Notes: generated by a model not told the origin, from the letters alone. DNA of 64,000 bases from Alloiococcus otitis ATCC 51267 (GCF_000315445.1 NZ_JH992957.1:231047-295046); one strand, 5' to 3'; positions 1 through 9,044 are shown, numbered from the stretch's first letter. Translations and numbers: made by a program.

Positions 1-519
1 TTAAAGGCCCTGGTTGAAAAAACCAATGCCAACTTAAGTCGGGTCATGCAAGAGTTGGACAAGTTATTCTTGTACCATTTAGATGACAAAATCATCACCG
101 TCCAGTCAGTTGACCAGGTCGTATCACCAAGCCTGGAAAGTAATGTCTTTAGTATTAATGACTATATTTTAAGCGGGCAAAGCCAGGCTGCTATACGGGC
201 CTTTAATGACTTAATTCAACAAAAGGAAGAGCCAATTAAAATCATCGCCATTATGATGAACCAATTCCGTTTATTATTGCAGGTTAAAATATTGCGGACT
301 AAGGGCTACCAACAAGGAGAGATCGCTAAAATCTTAAAAGTTCACCCCTACCGGGTTAAGCTAGCCATAGAGAAACAGGAGATTTTTTCCAAGCAAAGTC
401 TATCGACCGCCTACCGCTACTTAATTGAGTCAGATCATTTGATTAAAACGGGCAAGGTGACCTCGCAATTGCAATTTGAACTTTTTGCCCTACAATTTAA
501 AGATTCTGTCATGAATTAA
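1..519 (+). CDS. holA: DNA polymerase III subunit delta, C-terminal part (5' end outside window)
   Basis: The frame is open from base 1, so this is the C-terminal ~172 residues of a longer protein. HolA (~340 aa) is the clamp-loader delta subunit that opens the beta sliding clamp. The visible part matches its C-terminal helical collar domain, with a characteristic stretch (IMMNQFRLLLQVK, about 70 codons in) and an HPYRVKLA segment. The gene directly before rpsT is holA in many Firmicutes, which supports the call. An internal ATG at 46 is not the true start, because coding sequence continues upstream without a stop. Confidence 0.88.
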   Translation, partial: LKALVEKTNANLSRVMQELDKLFLYHLDDKIITVQSVDQVVSPSLESNVFSINDYILSGQSQAAIRAFNDLIQQKEEPIKIIAIMMNQFRLLLQVKILRTKGYQQGEIAKILKVHPYRVKLAIEKQEIFSKQSLSTAYRYLIESDHLIKTGKVTSQLQFELFALQFKDSVMN

Positions 520-520
520 C

Positions 521-549
521 TTGCTTTTTACTTGTATTTTTTGTAAACT
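521..549 (+). promoter_or_regulatory. sigma-A promoter of rpsT
   Basis: TTGCTT (521-526), 17-base spacer, TAAACT (544-549). It lies just after the holA stop and 58 bases before rpsT. Confidence 0.6.
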
Positions 550-552
550 GAT

Positions 553-579
553 TGAGTTAGCAAGCTAGCAACTAGCTCA
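553..579 (+). promoter_or_regulatory. hairpin in the rpsT leader
   Basis: TGAGTTAG (553-560) pairs with CTAGCTCA (572-579), one G-U pair, 11-base loop. No T-run follows, so it is not a terminator. It would be at the very 5' end of the rpsT mRNA and may affect stability or S20 translation (inference). Confidence 0.45.
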
Positions 580-606
580 GTTAGATTAGACAAGGAGTGT
601 TACAAT

Positions 607-858
607 ATGGCAAATAATCCACAAACTTTTAAACGTATTCGCCAAGATGAGAAAAAACGTCAACTGCATAAAAGTCAAATTACCGGGATGAGAACTGCTA
701 AGAAACGATTCTTAAAAGCAGCTCAAAATAATGAGGACAATGCCCAAGACCTATACCGACAAGCAGTTTCTGCTATAGACCGGGCTGTGACAAAAGGGCA
801 CATCCATAAGAATAAAGCTGCCCGTGACAAGTCACGTTTAGCTAAAAAATTAGGTTAA
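607..858 (+). CDS. rpsT: 30S ribosomal protein S20
   Basis: An 83-residue, very basic protein that is all helical in this family and binds 16S rRNA early in small-subunit assembly. Recognisable parts are the N-terminal [18 protein letters not shown], a central TAKKRFLKA segment and the C-terminal [17 protein letters not shown] tail. Length and sequence match bacterial S20. The start ATG follows an AAGGAG ribosome binding site. It has its own promoter at 521-549 and its own terminator at 868-936, so it is monocistronic. Position after holA is typical for Firmicutes. Confidence 0.97.
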   Translation: MANNPQTFKRIRQDEKKRQLHKSQITGMRTAKKRFLKAAQNNEDNAQDLYRQAVSAIDRAVTKGHIHKNKAARDKSRLAKKLG

Positions 859-867
859 ATAAAGTCT

Positions 868-936
868 CCTATATTATGGTCTACCCAGCCAGTCAACTTG
901 CTTGCTGGGTAAGCTAATAATATAGGTTTTTCTTTT
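868..936 (+). terminator. rho-independent terminator of rpsT
   Basis: CCTATATTAT (868-877) pairs with ATAATATAGG (917-926), enclosing a second stem TACCCAGC/GCTGGGTA. It is followed by TTTTCTTTT. Confidence 0.75.
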
Positions 937-957
937 ACTTAGTCTTGAAATCAATCT

Positions 958-1090
958 GAAAGGGCAGGGACCGGACCTGGCCCTTGTTAGCTATACAAGG
1001 AGAGGACCAAGCGAAGACCACCCTTCCGGCTTTGTATGAAGATCCACTTGCTCGCTTTCGGTCATTTGGTCCTAGCTGGTTTACGTAAGC
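958..1090 (+). other. structured, GC-richer leader upstream of uvrB, function unknown
   Basis: The stretch between the rpsT terminator and uvrB can form several pairings: AAGGGC/GCCCTT around 960-984, ATACAA (993-998) with TTGTAT (1032-1037), AGGACCAA (1002-1009) with TTGGTCCT (1066-1073), and GGTTTA/TAAGCC at about 1078-1091. Some of these exclude each other. No clear promoter and no LexA-type box was seen. A 64-codon open frame on the minus strand here looks like chance. It could be a cis-acting leader or a small RNA. Confidence 0.3.
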
Positions 1091-1121
1091 CGATATAGAG
1101 AGATAAGTAAGGAGATTAGCC

Positions 1122-3116
1122 ATGACCAACCCAGATTCAGTTTTTGATTTACAGTCAAAATACCAACCTGCAGGTGACCAACCCCAAGCTATTAAAAAAA
1201 TTGCTCAAGGTATCTTAAACCACCAAAAAGAACAAGTCCTACTAGGGGGGACAGGGACAGGTAAGACCTTCACTATCTCCAATGTCATCCAGGAAGTCTC
1301 CAAGCCCACCTTGGTTATTGCTCATAACAAGACCCTAGCCGGACAGCTCTACACGGAAATCAAGGAACTATTCCCTAATAATGCAGTAGAGTACTTTGTT
1401 AGTTACTATGACTATTATCAACCTGAAGCTTATGTCCCTTCAACGGACACCTTTATTGAAAAAGATGCTTCTATTAATGACGAAATTGATAAATTGCGTC
1501 ACTCTGCCACATCTTCCATTCTGGAGCGACGGGACACCATTGTTGTTGCCTCTGTTTCTTGTATCTATGGTTTGGTCAATCCTCTCGACTACCGTGACCA
1601 TGTCCTTTCTTTAAGAGAAGGAACTGAAATGAGCCGGGATGAATTACTGGCTCGTTTGGTTGACATGCAATACGAACGGAATGACATTGACTTCCAACGG
1701 GGACGGTTCCGAGTCCGGGGCGATATCGTGGAGATTTTCTTGGTTTCCCGGAGTTCAGAGGCCATCCGGGTTGAGTTTTTTGGGGATGAAATCGACCGGA
1801 TCCGGGAAGTGGACGTTGTAACAGGTGAAGTAAGAGAATCCCTCAAGCATGTTGCCGTTTTCCCTGCCACCCACTTTGTCTCAAGCAAGGAACAAACGGA
1901 AGAAGCTATTCACTCCATCCGGGTGGAACTCAAAGAACAATTGAGCAAACTGAATGATGAAAATAAATTGTTAGAAGCCCAAAGACTAGAGCAAAGAACG
2001 GAATACGATATTGAAATGCTCAAGGAAATGGGCTATTGTTCAGGTATTGAAAACTACTCCCGTCACATGGATGGCAGAAAGCCGGGAGAACCCCCTTACA
2101 CCTTGCTTGACTTCTTCCCAGAAGATTCGCTTTTTATCATCGATGAGTCCCACATGACCATGCCCCAGATTCGGGGTATGTACAATGGGGACAAGGCCCG
2201 GAAGGAAATGCTGGTGGACTACGGTTTCCGCTTACCCTCTGCCTTAGACAACCGGCCCCTGCGCTTGGAAGAATTTGAAGACCGGGTGCCCCAAATTTGC
2301 TATATTTCAGCCACTCCAGCCGATTATGAATTAGATCGGTCCTCCCAAGTGGTGGAACAAATCATTCGTCCAACTGGCCTCTTAGACCCAGAGATTGAAG
2401 TGCGGCCGATTGAAGGTCAGATCGATGACCTCATTAATGAAATTCAAAAACGGATTGACTTGAATGAAAGAACCTTTATCACAACCCTAACCAAGAAGAT
2501 GGCAGAAGACTTGACCGACTACTTGAAAGAAGTAGGGATCAAGGTCCGCTACCTCCACAGTGATATCAAAACTTTGGAGCGGACTGAAATCATCCGGGAC
2601 CTCCGCCGTGGGGACTTTGATGTCTTGATTGGGATTAACTTGCTACGAGAAGGGTTGGATGTGCCGGAAGTTTCCTTAGTCGCCATTTTGGATGCGGACA
2701 AGGAAGGTTTCTTAAGAGGCACCCGGTCTTTGATCCAAACAGCAGGCCGGGCAGCCCGGAATGCCAGTGGTAAGGTCATCATGTATGCCGACCATATGAC
2801 GGATTCCATGAAAACTACAATCGATGAAACGGAAAGAAGACGGGCCATCCAACAGCAATTTAACGAAGACCACGGCATTACTCCTCAAACCATCCGCAAA
2901 GAAGTCCCTGACCTCATTAGTATTGCCAAGGTGGAAGACGACGATGGCCAAGGTTTGACCGAAGAAAAAATCAAAAAATTGTCCGTAGACGAAAGACGGG
3001 ACATGATCGACAGTATGGAATATGAAATGCAAGAAGCAGCTAAGAACCTTGAATTTGAGAAAGCAGCTAATTTAAGGGATGTTGTCATGGAAATTAAGAG
3101 TAAGTTTAAAGCTTAA
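1122..3116 (+). CDS. uvrB: excinuclease ABC subunit B
   Basis: A 664-residue DNA-damage recognition helicase of nucleotide excision repair. UvrA loads it on the lesion and it then recruits UvrC. Visible motifs are Walker A GGTGTGKT near residue 42, the aromatic damage-wedge hairpin ([11 protein letters not shown], about residue 95), the helicase DESH motif near 340, the late helicase motif QTAGRAARN, and a C-terminal UVR domain ([17 protein letters not shown]) that contacts UvrC. Length is normal. An AAGGAG site precedes the ATG. uvrA is not adjacent, so the gene stands alone here. The upstream leader has unusual secondary structure. Confidence 0.98.
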   Translation: MTNPDSVFDLQSKYQPAGDQPQAIKKIAQGILNHQKEQVLLGGTGTGKTFTISNVIQEVSKPTLVIAHNKTLAGQLYTEIKELFPNNAVEYFVSYYDYYQPEAYVPSTDTFIEKDASINDEIDKLRHSATSSILERRDTIVVASVSCIYGLVNPLDYRDHVLSLREGTEMSRDELLARLVDMQYERNDIDFQRGRFRVRGDIVEIFLVSRSSEAIRVEFFGDEIDRIREVDVVTGEVRESLKHVAVFPATHFVSSKEQTEEAIHSIRVELKEQLSKLNDENKLLEAQRLEQRTEYDIEMLKEMGYCSGIENYSRHMDGRKPGEPPYTLLDFFPEDSLFIIDESHMTMPQIRGMYNGDKARKEMLVDYGFRLPSALDNRPLRLEEFEDRVPQICYISATPADYELDRSSQVVEQIIRPTGLLDPEIEVRPIEGQIDDLINEIQKRIDLNERTFITTLTKKMAEDLTDYLKEVGIKVRYLHSDIKTLERTEIIRDLRRGDFDVLIGINLLREGLDVPEVSLVAILDADKEGFLRGTRSLIQTAGRAARNASGKVIMYADHMTDSMKTTIDETERRRAIQQQFNEDHGITPQTIRKEVPDLISIAKVEDDDGQGLTEEKIKKLSVDERRDMIDSMEYEMQEAAKNLEFEKAANLRDVVMEIKSKFKA

Positions 3117-3147
3117 GTCTCTAGGCAAAGTGCTAAGGGTCAAAGGC

Positions 3148-3176
3148 TTGATTTTAACCATTCAGTATAGTATGAT
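3148..3176 (+). promoter_or_regulatory. sigma-A promoter of rpsO
   Basis: TTGATT (3148-3153), exact 17-base spacer, TATGAT (3171-3176). Transcription would start near 3183, giving a leader of about 100 bases before rpsO. Confidence 0.65.
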
Positions 3177-3220
3177 ATTTACCGTGTTGAACAAGCCAAG
3201 TAAGCACAGACCTTCGCTTG

Positions 3221-3253
3221 GATGGGCGATTCACCAACGCCATCTCAGTGAAT
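3221..3253 (+). promoter_or_regulatory. H-type pseudoknot in the rpsO leader, probable S15 autoregulatory site
   Basis: Stem 1 is GATGGGCG (3221-3228) with CGCCATC (3238-3244), one bulged G. Stem 2 is ATTCAC (3229-3234), inside the loop of stem 1, with GTGAAT (3248-3253). The interleaved order is that of an H-type pseudoknot. It ends about 20 bases before the ribosome binding site of rpsO. S15 is known to control its own mRNA through leader structures, including a pseudoknot in E. coli. The link here is inference. Confidence 0.5.
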
Positions 3254-3283
3254 GGATTCAATGAAGAGAAAGAGGTGGAACTT

Positions 3284-3553
3284 ATGGCAGTTTCTCAGGA
3301 AAGAAAGAACGAAATCATTAAGGAATATGCACTTCACGAAGGAGACACTGGGTCTCCAGAAGTCCAAATTGCCGTTTTAACTGAGGAAATCACGGAATTA
3401 AACGAGCACTCTAAAGTGCACAAAAAAGATTTCCATTCAAAACGAGGCTTATTGAAAAAGATCGGTCGCCGTCGTAATTTGTTAGCATACTTGCGAAATA
3501 AAGATATTACACGCTACCGTGAATTGATTAATCGTTTAGGATTACGTCGTTAA
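3284..3553 (+). CDS. rpsO: 30S ribosomal protein S15
   Basis: An 89-residue primary 16S rRNA-binding protein of the small subunit platform. The start [12 protein letters not shown] and the signatures GDTGSPEVQ and HSKRGLL are typical, as is the C-terminal [13 protein letters not shown] chose the ATG at 3284 because AGAGGTGG lies just upstream and the length equals the family norm. A longer frame from 3218 would run through the structured leader. It has its own promoter, a candidate autoregulatory pseudoknot and its own terminator. It is followed by pnp, as in many bacteria. Confidence 0.98.
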   Translation: MAVSQERKNEIIKEYALHEGDTGSPEVQIAVLTEEITELNEHSKVHKKDFHSKRGLLKKIGRRRNLLAYLRNKDITRYRELINRLGLRR

Positions 3554-3565
3554 AATAAAGTAAAG

Positions 3566-3600
3566 ATAAGCGGGGTTCGGGTGAATCTCGCTTATTTTTT
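3566..3600 (+). terminator. rho-independent terminator between rpsO and pnp
   Basis: ATAAGCG (3566-3572) pairs with CGCTTAT (3589-3595), with extra pairing inside, followed by a T-run. No strong promoter is visible behind it, so pnp may depend on partial read-through. Confidence 0.8.
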
Positions 3601-3615
3601 AAGCAAACAAGATAG

Positions 3616-3687
3616 CATTACACAAGCTACTATACAAATATGAGTATTTAGGCGAGAATATTGATATTTGTAGAGTAGCGGGTAATG
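3616..3687 (+). promoter_or_regulatory. long stem-loop in the pnp leader
   Basis: Three aligned stem segments: CATTAC (3616-3621) with GTAATG (3682-3687), GCTACT (3626-3631) with AGTAGC (3674-3679), and TACAAATAT (3633-3641) with ATATTTGTA (3664-3672), with more pairing at the top. In E. coli a comparable pnp leader duplex is cut by RNase III and used for PNPase autocontrol. A similar role here is inference. Confidence 0.5.
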
Positions 3688-3706
3688 TTCAGAAAGGGAG
3701 TAGACT

Positions 3707-5827
3707 ATGACCAAAAAAGTATTTACCAAAGAATTTGCTGGACGAACCCTCCAAGTCGAAGTGGGCCAGCTTGCTAAGCAGGCTAATGCAGCAGTCTTAA
3801 TCCGGTATGACAACACTGCTGTCTTGACTGCAGTAGTCAACGGGGATGAGCCCAGCACCATGCCCTTCTTCCCCCTCATGGTGAATTATGAAGAGAAAAT
3901 GTACTCAGTGGGTAAAATTCCAGGTGGCTTTATTAAACGGGAAGGACGTCCGTCAGAACACGCCACTCTAACTGCCCGCTTAATTGACCGTCCTATTCGT
4001 CCCCTCTTCCCAGAAGGCTTTCAGTATGAAGTACAAATTTACAACACGGTGATGTCCGTTGACCCTGACTGTTCGCCTGAAATGGCCGCCATGTTTGGCT
4101 CTTCTCTAGCCCTTTCCATTTCTAGCCTGCCTTTTAATGGCCCCATAGCTGGTGTTAATGTCGGTCGGGTTGATGGGAAATTGATCATCAATCCAACTGA
4201 AGAAGAGGATGCAGCCTCTGATATCCACTTAACTGTAGCTGGTACTAAGGAAGCTATCAATATGGTAGAATCTGGAGCTGACCAGGTTTCTGAAGAAGAT
4301 ATGCTAGAGGCCCTCTTGTTTGGCCACCAAGCCATCCAAGACTTGTGTCTTTTCCAAGAAGAGATTATCGCTGAAATTGGCCAAGAAAAAATGGACTATG
4401 ACCTGGTCTTGCCGGATCCCGAATTGGTAGCTGAAGTGAAAGACCAGTTTAACGACCAAATGACCCAGGCCATCCAGACCAAGGACAAACAAGAGCGGGG
4501 TGCCAAGATTGAGGCCGTTAAAGAGGCCATCTTGGCTTACTACGAGGAAAAATACCAGGACCAAGACGAGGAATTCTTGGCCGACTTAGCCTCTGATGTC
4601 AAAGAAATAGCTGATGACCTGGAAAAAGAAGAAGTTAGACGCTTGATCACTGAAGAAAAAGTGAGACCAGACGGCCGGAAAGTCGATGAAATCCGTGACC
4701 TAGAATCAGAAGTAGGCCTCTTTGCCCGGGTTCATGGATCCGGTCTCTTTACAAGGGGGCAAACCCAGGCCTTGTCCGCCTTAACCCTAGGCCCATTAAA
4801 TGAACACCAAGTGATTGACGGCTTGAGTTCAGAAGAAGAAAAACGCTTTATCCACCACTATAACTTCCCAAGTTATTCAGTCGGGGAGACCGGTCGGCCG
4901 AAGTCACCAGGCCGGCGGGAAATTGGCCACGGTGCCTTGGGTGAGCGAGCTTTAGAACCCATCATCCCAAGCCAGGAAAATTTCCCTTACACTATTCGAC
5001 TGGTAGCAGAAGTCCTTGAATCCAATGGATCTTCTTCCCAAGCTTCCATCTGTGCCGGCTCCCTTGCCTTGATGGACGGTGGGGTTCCCATTAAGGCGCC
5101 AGTAGGTGGGATTGCCATGGGGCTTGTTATGAATAGCCCTGAAGAATATACTGTCTTAACAGACATCCAAGGTTTGGAAGACCACCTAGGAGACATGGAC
5201 TTTAAGGTAGCTGGGACCCGGCAAGGTATTACAGCCTTACAGATGGACATTAAAATTGAAGGGATCACCGAGGCGATTTTAAAAGAGGCCTTGGCTTCTG
5301 CTAAAGAGGCACGCTTGTCCGTTTTAGACAATATGGAAAAAGCAATCGCCCAGCCTCGCCCAGAACTCAGCCCTTATGCGCCTAAAATCAAGTCGATTAA
5401 AATTAAGCCCGACCAGATTAAAATTGTCATCGGTAAGGGCGGGGACCAAATTAACGAAATCATTGATGAAACTGGTGTTAAAATTGATATCGACGATGAC
5501 GGAAATGTTTCTGTTTATGGTCAAGACCAGGCCATGATTGACCGGGCTATTGAAATTATTGAAGAATTAACCGAAGAAGTGGAAGTCGGCAAAATCTACA
5601 AGGGTAAGGTTGTTCGAATTGAAAAATTCGGGGCCTTTGTTGAAATTATCAAGGGAACTGATGGCTTAGTCCACATCTCAGAACTAGCAGACGGTTTTGT
5701 GAGAAATGTCGAAGATGTTGTTAAGTTAGGAGAAGAGCTGGAAGTCCTAGTGACTGAAATAGACAGCAAGGGCCGGGTCAACTTATCCCGTAAACAGGCC
5801 CTTCATAAACTCGAAAAAGAGTCATAA
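3707..5827 (+). CDS. pnp: polynucleotide phosphorylase
   Basis: A 706-residue phosphate-dependent 3'-5' exoribonuclease that forms trimers and works in mRNA decay. Domain order: first RNase PH fold (about 1-210, with [16 protein letters not shown]), helical linker, second catalytic RNase PH fold (about 310-540, with [11 protein letters not shown]), KH domain (about 550-615, GXXG loop IGKGGDQI), and S1 domain (about 625-700, [15 protein letters not shown]). Length is normal and all domains are present. An AAAGGGAG site precedes the ATG. The gene follows rpsO across a terminator and has a long stem-loop leader suitable for autocontrol. Confidence 0.98.
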   Translation: MTKKVFTKEFAGRTLQVEVGQLAKQANAAVLIRYDNTAVLTAVVNGDEPSTMPFFPLMVNYEEKMYSVGKIPGGFIKREGRPSEHATLTARLIDRPIRPLFPEGFQYEVQIYNTVMSVDPDCSPEMAAMFGSSLALSISSLPFNGPIAGVNVGRVDGKLIINPTEEEDAASDIHLTVAGTKEAINMVESGADQVSEEDMLEALLFGHQAIQDLCLFQEEIIAEIGQEKMDYDLVLPDPELVAEVKDQFNDQMTQAIQTKDKQERGAKIEAVKEAILAYYEEKYQDQDEEFLADLASDVKEIADDLEKEEVRRLITEEKVRPDGRKVDEIRDLESEVGLFARVHGSGLFTRGQTQALSALTLGPLNEHQVIDGLSSEEEKRFIHHYNFPSYSVGETGRPKSPGRREIGHGALGERALEPIIPSQENFPYTIRLVAEVLESNGSSSQASICAGSLALMDGGVPIKAPVGGIAMGLVMNSPEEYTVLTDIQGLEDHLGDMDFKVAGTRQGITALQMDIKIEGITEAILKEALASAKEARLSVLDNMEKAIAQPRPELSPYAPKIKSIKIKPDQIKIVIGKGGDQINEIIDETGVKIDIDDDGNVSVYGQDQAMIDRAIEIIEELTEEVEVGKIYKGKVVRIEKFGAFVEIIKGTDGLVHISELADGFVRNVEDVVKLGEELEVLVTEIDSKGRVNLSRKQALHKLEKES

Positions 5828-5850
5828 AATAAAACCAATCTGAAAAAAGC

Positions 5851-5885
5851 AAAAAGCTTGACTAGGAGTCCTAGTCAAGCTTTTT
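5851..5885. terminator. bidirectional terminator between pnp and the chorismate mutase gene
   Basis: Near-perfect 16-bp stem, AAAAAGCTTGACTAGG with CCTAGTCAAGCTTTTT, 3-4 base loop. T-runs form on both strands, serving the two converging genes. Confidence 0.9.
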
Positions 5886-5889
5886 CAAG

Positions 5890-6177
5890 TTAAGATTCTT
5901 GTGACTTTTCCCGCTTTTTTATCCATTTAGTCTGGTGGAGGCGGGAGATCCGCATCAGGTTTTGGTATAAGTCTGCAATCTCTTCCTTAAGGCTGTCATC
6001 ACTCAGGAAGGATTGGACCTTTGCAATCACTTGCTTTTCCCGGTCTTGGTCCAGAACAGCAATCTTGTTTTTTAGCTTGAGTTCGGCAATGGCTTCGATA
6101 GCTTGGCACCGTAATTCGAAGAGCCTGACAATTTCTTGGTCAATCCGGTCGATTTCCTTGCGTTGGTCTTCTAACAT
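5890..6177 (-). CDS. chorismate mutase, AroQ class
   Basis: A 95-residue all-alpha protein of the stand-alone AroQ chorismate mutase type. It converts chorismate to prephenate for phenylalanine and tyrosine synthesis. The N-terminal RKEIDRIDQEIVRLFELR helix is the family hallmark, with an early Arg, a DxD/E pattern and a following helix with the DREKQVIAKV segment. The tail is basic. The gene sits 14 bases behind the anion transporter gene on the same strand, so the two are probably cotranscribed. No other shikimate-pathway gene is nearby, so its pathway role cannot be read from context. Confidence 0.85.
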   Translation of the reverse strand: MLEDQRKEIDRIDQEIVRLFELRCQAIEAIAELKLKNKIAVLDQDREKQVIAKVQSFLSDDSLKEEIADLYQNLMRISRLHQTKWIKKREKSQES

Positions 6178-6191
6178 GGCAGTTCACTCCT

Positions 6192-7697
6192 TTAAGGTAG
6201 GTTTGACAAGAGGGTAGATCCAATGGGGTAGGCGACAAAGCTAGCGGATAAGATGCTGATTAAAAGTAGCCACAAACCATAGACAAAGCAGTCTTTGGCA
6301 TTCGTCCAGCCTGATCCGATGGCAATAGCTACATAAGGCATAGAGAGTGGGGTCATAAAGGCAAGAGATGCCATAAAACCAATTAAAGATGCGATTACTC
6401 CGGTATTTACTGGGAGTCCTTCTCCTGTTCGGGCATTTGTCAGTATAATTGTTGTGACTAAAGATACTGTCACCAGGTTTGAGGAAAAGTTGGTTTGGAG
6501 TCCAGCCCAGGTGACAAAAACGAAGACCATGACCAGAGGAGATAGTTGACCGATGATGGGGGCCAGGGCATGTTCAATTAGAGAAACAACTCCTAATTCT
6601 GGCATGGCCATGATGCTCCCTAAGGCTAAGCTAGCAGCAACCAATAACATACTAGGCCAAAAGACCCCTTTTCGAATAGCCTGGTCCAAATGAATAAGGG
6701 ACTGGCCTTCAATCCGGATGAAGGCTAGGAGGAAAGAACCAAGTAGAGGGGGGAAGGCTATCCCAGCCTGACTTAAAAATAGTCCAGCTTGAAGATCAAA
6801 TAGCTTTAAAACTTCTGGGAGAATCCATAGTATGACCACCAAAGCAAAAATAGAAACAGTCCACTTTTCCTTTCTATCCGCTTTAGGAATATTAGTTAGC
6901 AAACGAACGCTTGTTAAATATACTCCACTTAACTTCAATTTCCACACCCATCTTAACGAAAGGTAGAGGCAGATAAAGATAACTAGGCCTGCTGGGACAG
7001 CAAAGCTCATGTACATGCCGTTGGTCAATTCTACATTGAAAGCCGAATTGTAAAGACCCATAGCTGTGAGGGCAGAGATATGATTAATGGGGGTCATAGC
7101 TGTTCCTATGGCAATGGTCGAAAAAAGAGCAATGAGTAATTTGGAAGCATTTTTATCCCCTCTATTAAAGCCGAATTGGTCAACAATTTGTTCATAAACC
7201 GGAAAGGCAATCATGAATAAGATTGTGGGTGAAATAAAAGACGCAATAACTAAGCTAATTGCCAAGAAGGCAGTGGTAAACCGCCAAGGATTGGCCTGGG
7301 CCCACTTATTGTTAATGGCAAGTGAAGTTAACCGGTTAAGAAAGTGGGTCTCTTGTAATGCATGAGTGACTAAAAAGGTGAAAAACAAGAAAACGAAAGT
7401 AGTATTTCCGAATGATAACTCAAATACTTGGTTATAACTAATCTCTGGTAGAAAGCCCAAGCAAATTAAGCAGACTAGACTTGGCCAGTCAATGGCCACA
7501 AAGAGCCAGAGGATTATGCTAGCTAGGAAAATAGCTAGACTTGCATATGTATAGGTTGGCAAGTTTAAAAAGTTGGCAGAGGTCAAGCTGTTAACTAAGC
7601 TGGAGAATAAAATCATAAAAGCCAGGAATAGGCTGACCACTTGGCCTAGTGTCAATTGATTGGCTTGCTTTTTTGAGTCATATCTACAGGCCTCCAA
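6192..7697 (-). CDS. DASS/SLC13-type anion (dicarboxylate-like) transporter, start region probably frameshifted
   Basis: About 500 residues with some 12 hydrophobic segments, resembling the divalent anion:Na+ symporter (IT) superfamily. Two pseudo-repeats contain the motifs ISPTILFMIAFP and TNFSSNLVTVS, comparable to the Ser-Asn-Thr substrate motifs of the family. The open frame begins only at a TTG (7697) that lies within a GGAGG-like sequence. An ATG at 7681, nine bases behind that GGAGG, is one frame off and stops after 9 codons. With one extra A in the A6 run (7669-7674) it would read MTQKKQANQLTLG straight into the protein. So either translation starts at the TTG, or there is slippage, a real mutation or a sequence error. 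The substrate is not predictable. It is cotranscribed with chorismate mutase. Confidence 0.75.
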   Translation of the reverse strand: MEACRYDSKKQANQLTLGQVVSLFLAFMILFSSLVNSLTSANFLNLPTYTYASLAIFLASIILWLFVAIDWPSLVCLICLGFLPEISYNQVFELSFGNTTFVFLFFTFLVTHALQETHFLNRLTSLAINNKWAQANPWRFTTAFLAISLVIASFISPTILFMIAFPVYEQIVDQFGFNRGDKNASKLLIALFSTIAIGTAMTPINHISALTAMGLYNSAFNVELTNGMYMSFAVPAGLVIFICLYLSLRWVWKLKLSGVYLTSVRLLTNIPKADRKEKWTVSIFALVVILWILPEVLKLFDLQAGLFLSQAGIAFPPLLGSFLLAFIRIEGQSLIHLDQAIRKGVFWPSMLLVAASLALGSIMAMPELGVVSLIEHALAPIIGQLSPLVMVFVFVTWAGLQTNFSSNLVTVSLVTTIILTNARTGEGLPVNTGVIASLIGFMASLAFMTPLSMPYVAIAIGSGWTNAKDCFVYGLWLLLISILSASFVAYPIGSTLLSNLP

Positions 7698-7789
7698 ACT
7701 TTGCCCGCTTCTGTTGGCTTAAGTCTACTTTAAATTAGAGTCTACCTGGTCTTACTTAGGATTGCAAGAAATATATTAATTTAAATTAA

Positions 7790-7845
7790 TAAAAATCCAC
7801 CTTGGAGGCTGACCTTTAAGGTTAGACCCCAAGGTGGTAACAAAA
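7790..7845 (-). terminator. terminator-like hairpin downstream of birA (minus strand)
   Basis: CCACCTTGG (7797-7805) pairs with CCAAGGTGG (7829-7837), enclosing a second stem CTGACC/GGTTAG. Read on the minus strand it is followed by ATTTTTATT. It lies about 125 bases after the birA stop. The 265-base space between birA and the transporter holds no other supported gene. Confidence 0.65.
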
Positions 7846-7962
7846 AAGATTAAAATTGTGTAAATGTCAACTAAAGAAGTATTACTTGCTTGGTTAAAAT
7901 GAAAGGAGGATCTCGGTCTAATTAGCCAAGTCTTTCCTAGATTAACTTTGATAGAGACTGGC

Positions 7963-8946
7963 CTAGATATAGTGACCATACTGAGTTCGGATGGAAATCT
8001 CACTAGACAAGAGGACTTCTTCTTGCCCGCTTTTTAAGTCCTTGACTTTTAGGCCGCCATTGGATGCAATATCTAGCACTTTAACCTGACGGGCCGGCTT
8101 ATCTCCTTCATAGCTTAGGACTTCCTTGCCGATTAAAAGGGATTTCTCCCGACAAATAGCTAGAAAGGCTTGACCATCTTGCCTGTCTTTAAAGGCCTGG
8201 ATTGCCCGAACTAAATCCTCGATCAGCTTAGCTAAGAGCTGGTCGATATCTATCTCAAAGCCGACAGCCATTTTAAGGGAACCAGCCTTGTCTTGGAGGT
8301 CTTTAGGGAAATCTTCCAGGTCTTGGAAGAGGTTGAGACCAATGCCTAAGATGACATAGGAACGACCTGTTTCATCCTGGTCAAAAATAGGGAGAATGCC
8401 AGCGATTTTTCGCTGGTTTGCAATAAGGTCATTGGGCCATTTAATGCCTAAGTTGTCAAGGTAGGGGTCTAAGGACTGGCAAAGAGAAGCAGCTGTAATT
8501 TGGCTTAGAAGATAAACAGGTAGGTCTTTGGGGAAGTCTGGCAGGAGTAAGGATAAGGACAAACTTTTACCCATGGGGGACTGCCAAGGACGGTTGAGCC
8601 GGCCGACACCCGCTCTTTGACTGTAGGCCATAAAGGCGGTTGCCTCCTGAACGTGGTTTGCTGCCTGACGGGCTAAGGTGTTGGTGGAGTCGGTTACTTC
8701 TTCTAACTGGATAGGCAAGGAAAAGTCCGGCGAAAAATGTGCTTCAATTCCAGCTTGAGAGTAGAGGGGGTGGCCTAGGAATACTTGCTTATCTCCTGTC
8801 ACAAGGGGGAAGCCAAGGTTTTTGGCCTCTAGGATAAGGTCTTGAATTTGACTTGGGGAATTAGAGCTTGCTTGATTGAGTTCTTGGATGGTTAAGCCCT
8901 CAGGAAAGGCCTGGTTGAGCCGGTAGATAAGTGTTTGCTGGTCCAT
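7963..8946 (-). CDS. birA: bifunctional biotin-protein ligase / biotin operon repressor
   Basis: A 327-residue BirA. It makes biotinyl-AMP and attaches biotin to carboxylase carrier proteins. The N-terminal ~60 residues form a winged-helix DNA-binding domain (LTIQELNQASSNS), marking the repressor-type enzyme. The ligase core has RAGVGRLNRPWQS (variant of the GRGRxGRxW nucleotide loop), KWPNDL and GIGLN. The C-terminal SH3-like domain is present. The start ATG at 8946 follows a GGAGGAG site. It is divergent from rnjB, with a 147-base shared upstream region. No biotin synthesis genes are in the window. Confidence 0.93.
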   Translation of the reverse strand: MDQQTLIYRLNQAFPEGLTIQELNQASSNSPSQIQDLILEAKNLGFPLVTGDKQVFLGHPLYSQAGIEAHFSPDFSLPIQLEEVTDSTNTLARQAANHVQEATAFMAYSQRAGVGRLNRPWQSPMGKSLSLSLLLPDFPKDLPVYLLSQITAASLCQSLDPYLDNLGIKWPNDLIANQRKIAGILPIFDQDETGRSYVILGIGLNLFQDLEDFPKDLQDKAGSLKMAVGFEIDIDQLLAKLIEDLVRAIQAFKDRQDGQAFLAICREKSLLIGKEVLSYEGDKPARQVKVLDIASNGGLKVKDLKSGQEEVLLSSEISIRTQYGHYI

Positions 8947-9035
8947 TTTGCTCCTCCTTTTTGTTTGTAGTATACAAGATTAATGACTAGTCTACAATAT
9001 TCTAGTCCCAGCCATTAGTCATGCTCCAAGACTTA

Positions 9036-9044
9036 TGCTATAAT
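9036..9044 (+). promoter_or_regulatory. extended -10 promoter of rnjB
   Basis: TGCTATAAT (TG at 9036, TATAAT at 9039-9044). A recognisable -35 is lacking (TAGTCA at 17 bases), as is common for extended -10 promoters. Start would be about 40 bases before the gene. Confidence 0.55.

Noticed and set aside
935-1129. 64-codon open frame on the minus strand before uvrB
   Set aside because: No ribosome site, overlaps the uvrB start, composition unlike a protein. The interval looks like structured RNA.
7866-7904. 12-codon frame on the plus strand (MSTKEVLLAWLK) in the gap behind birA
   Set aside because: No ribosome site and too short to support. A vague likeness to a BirA N-terminus could be chance.
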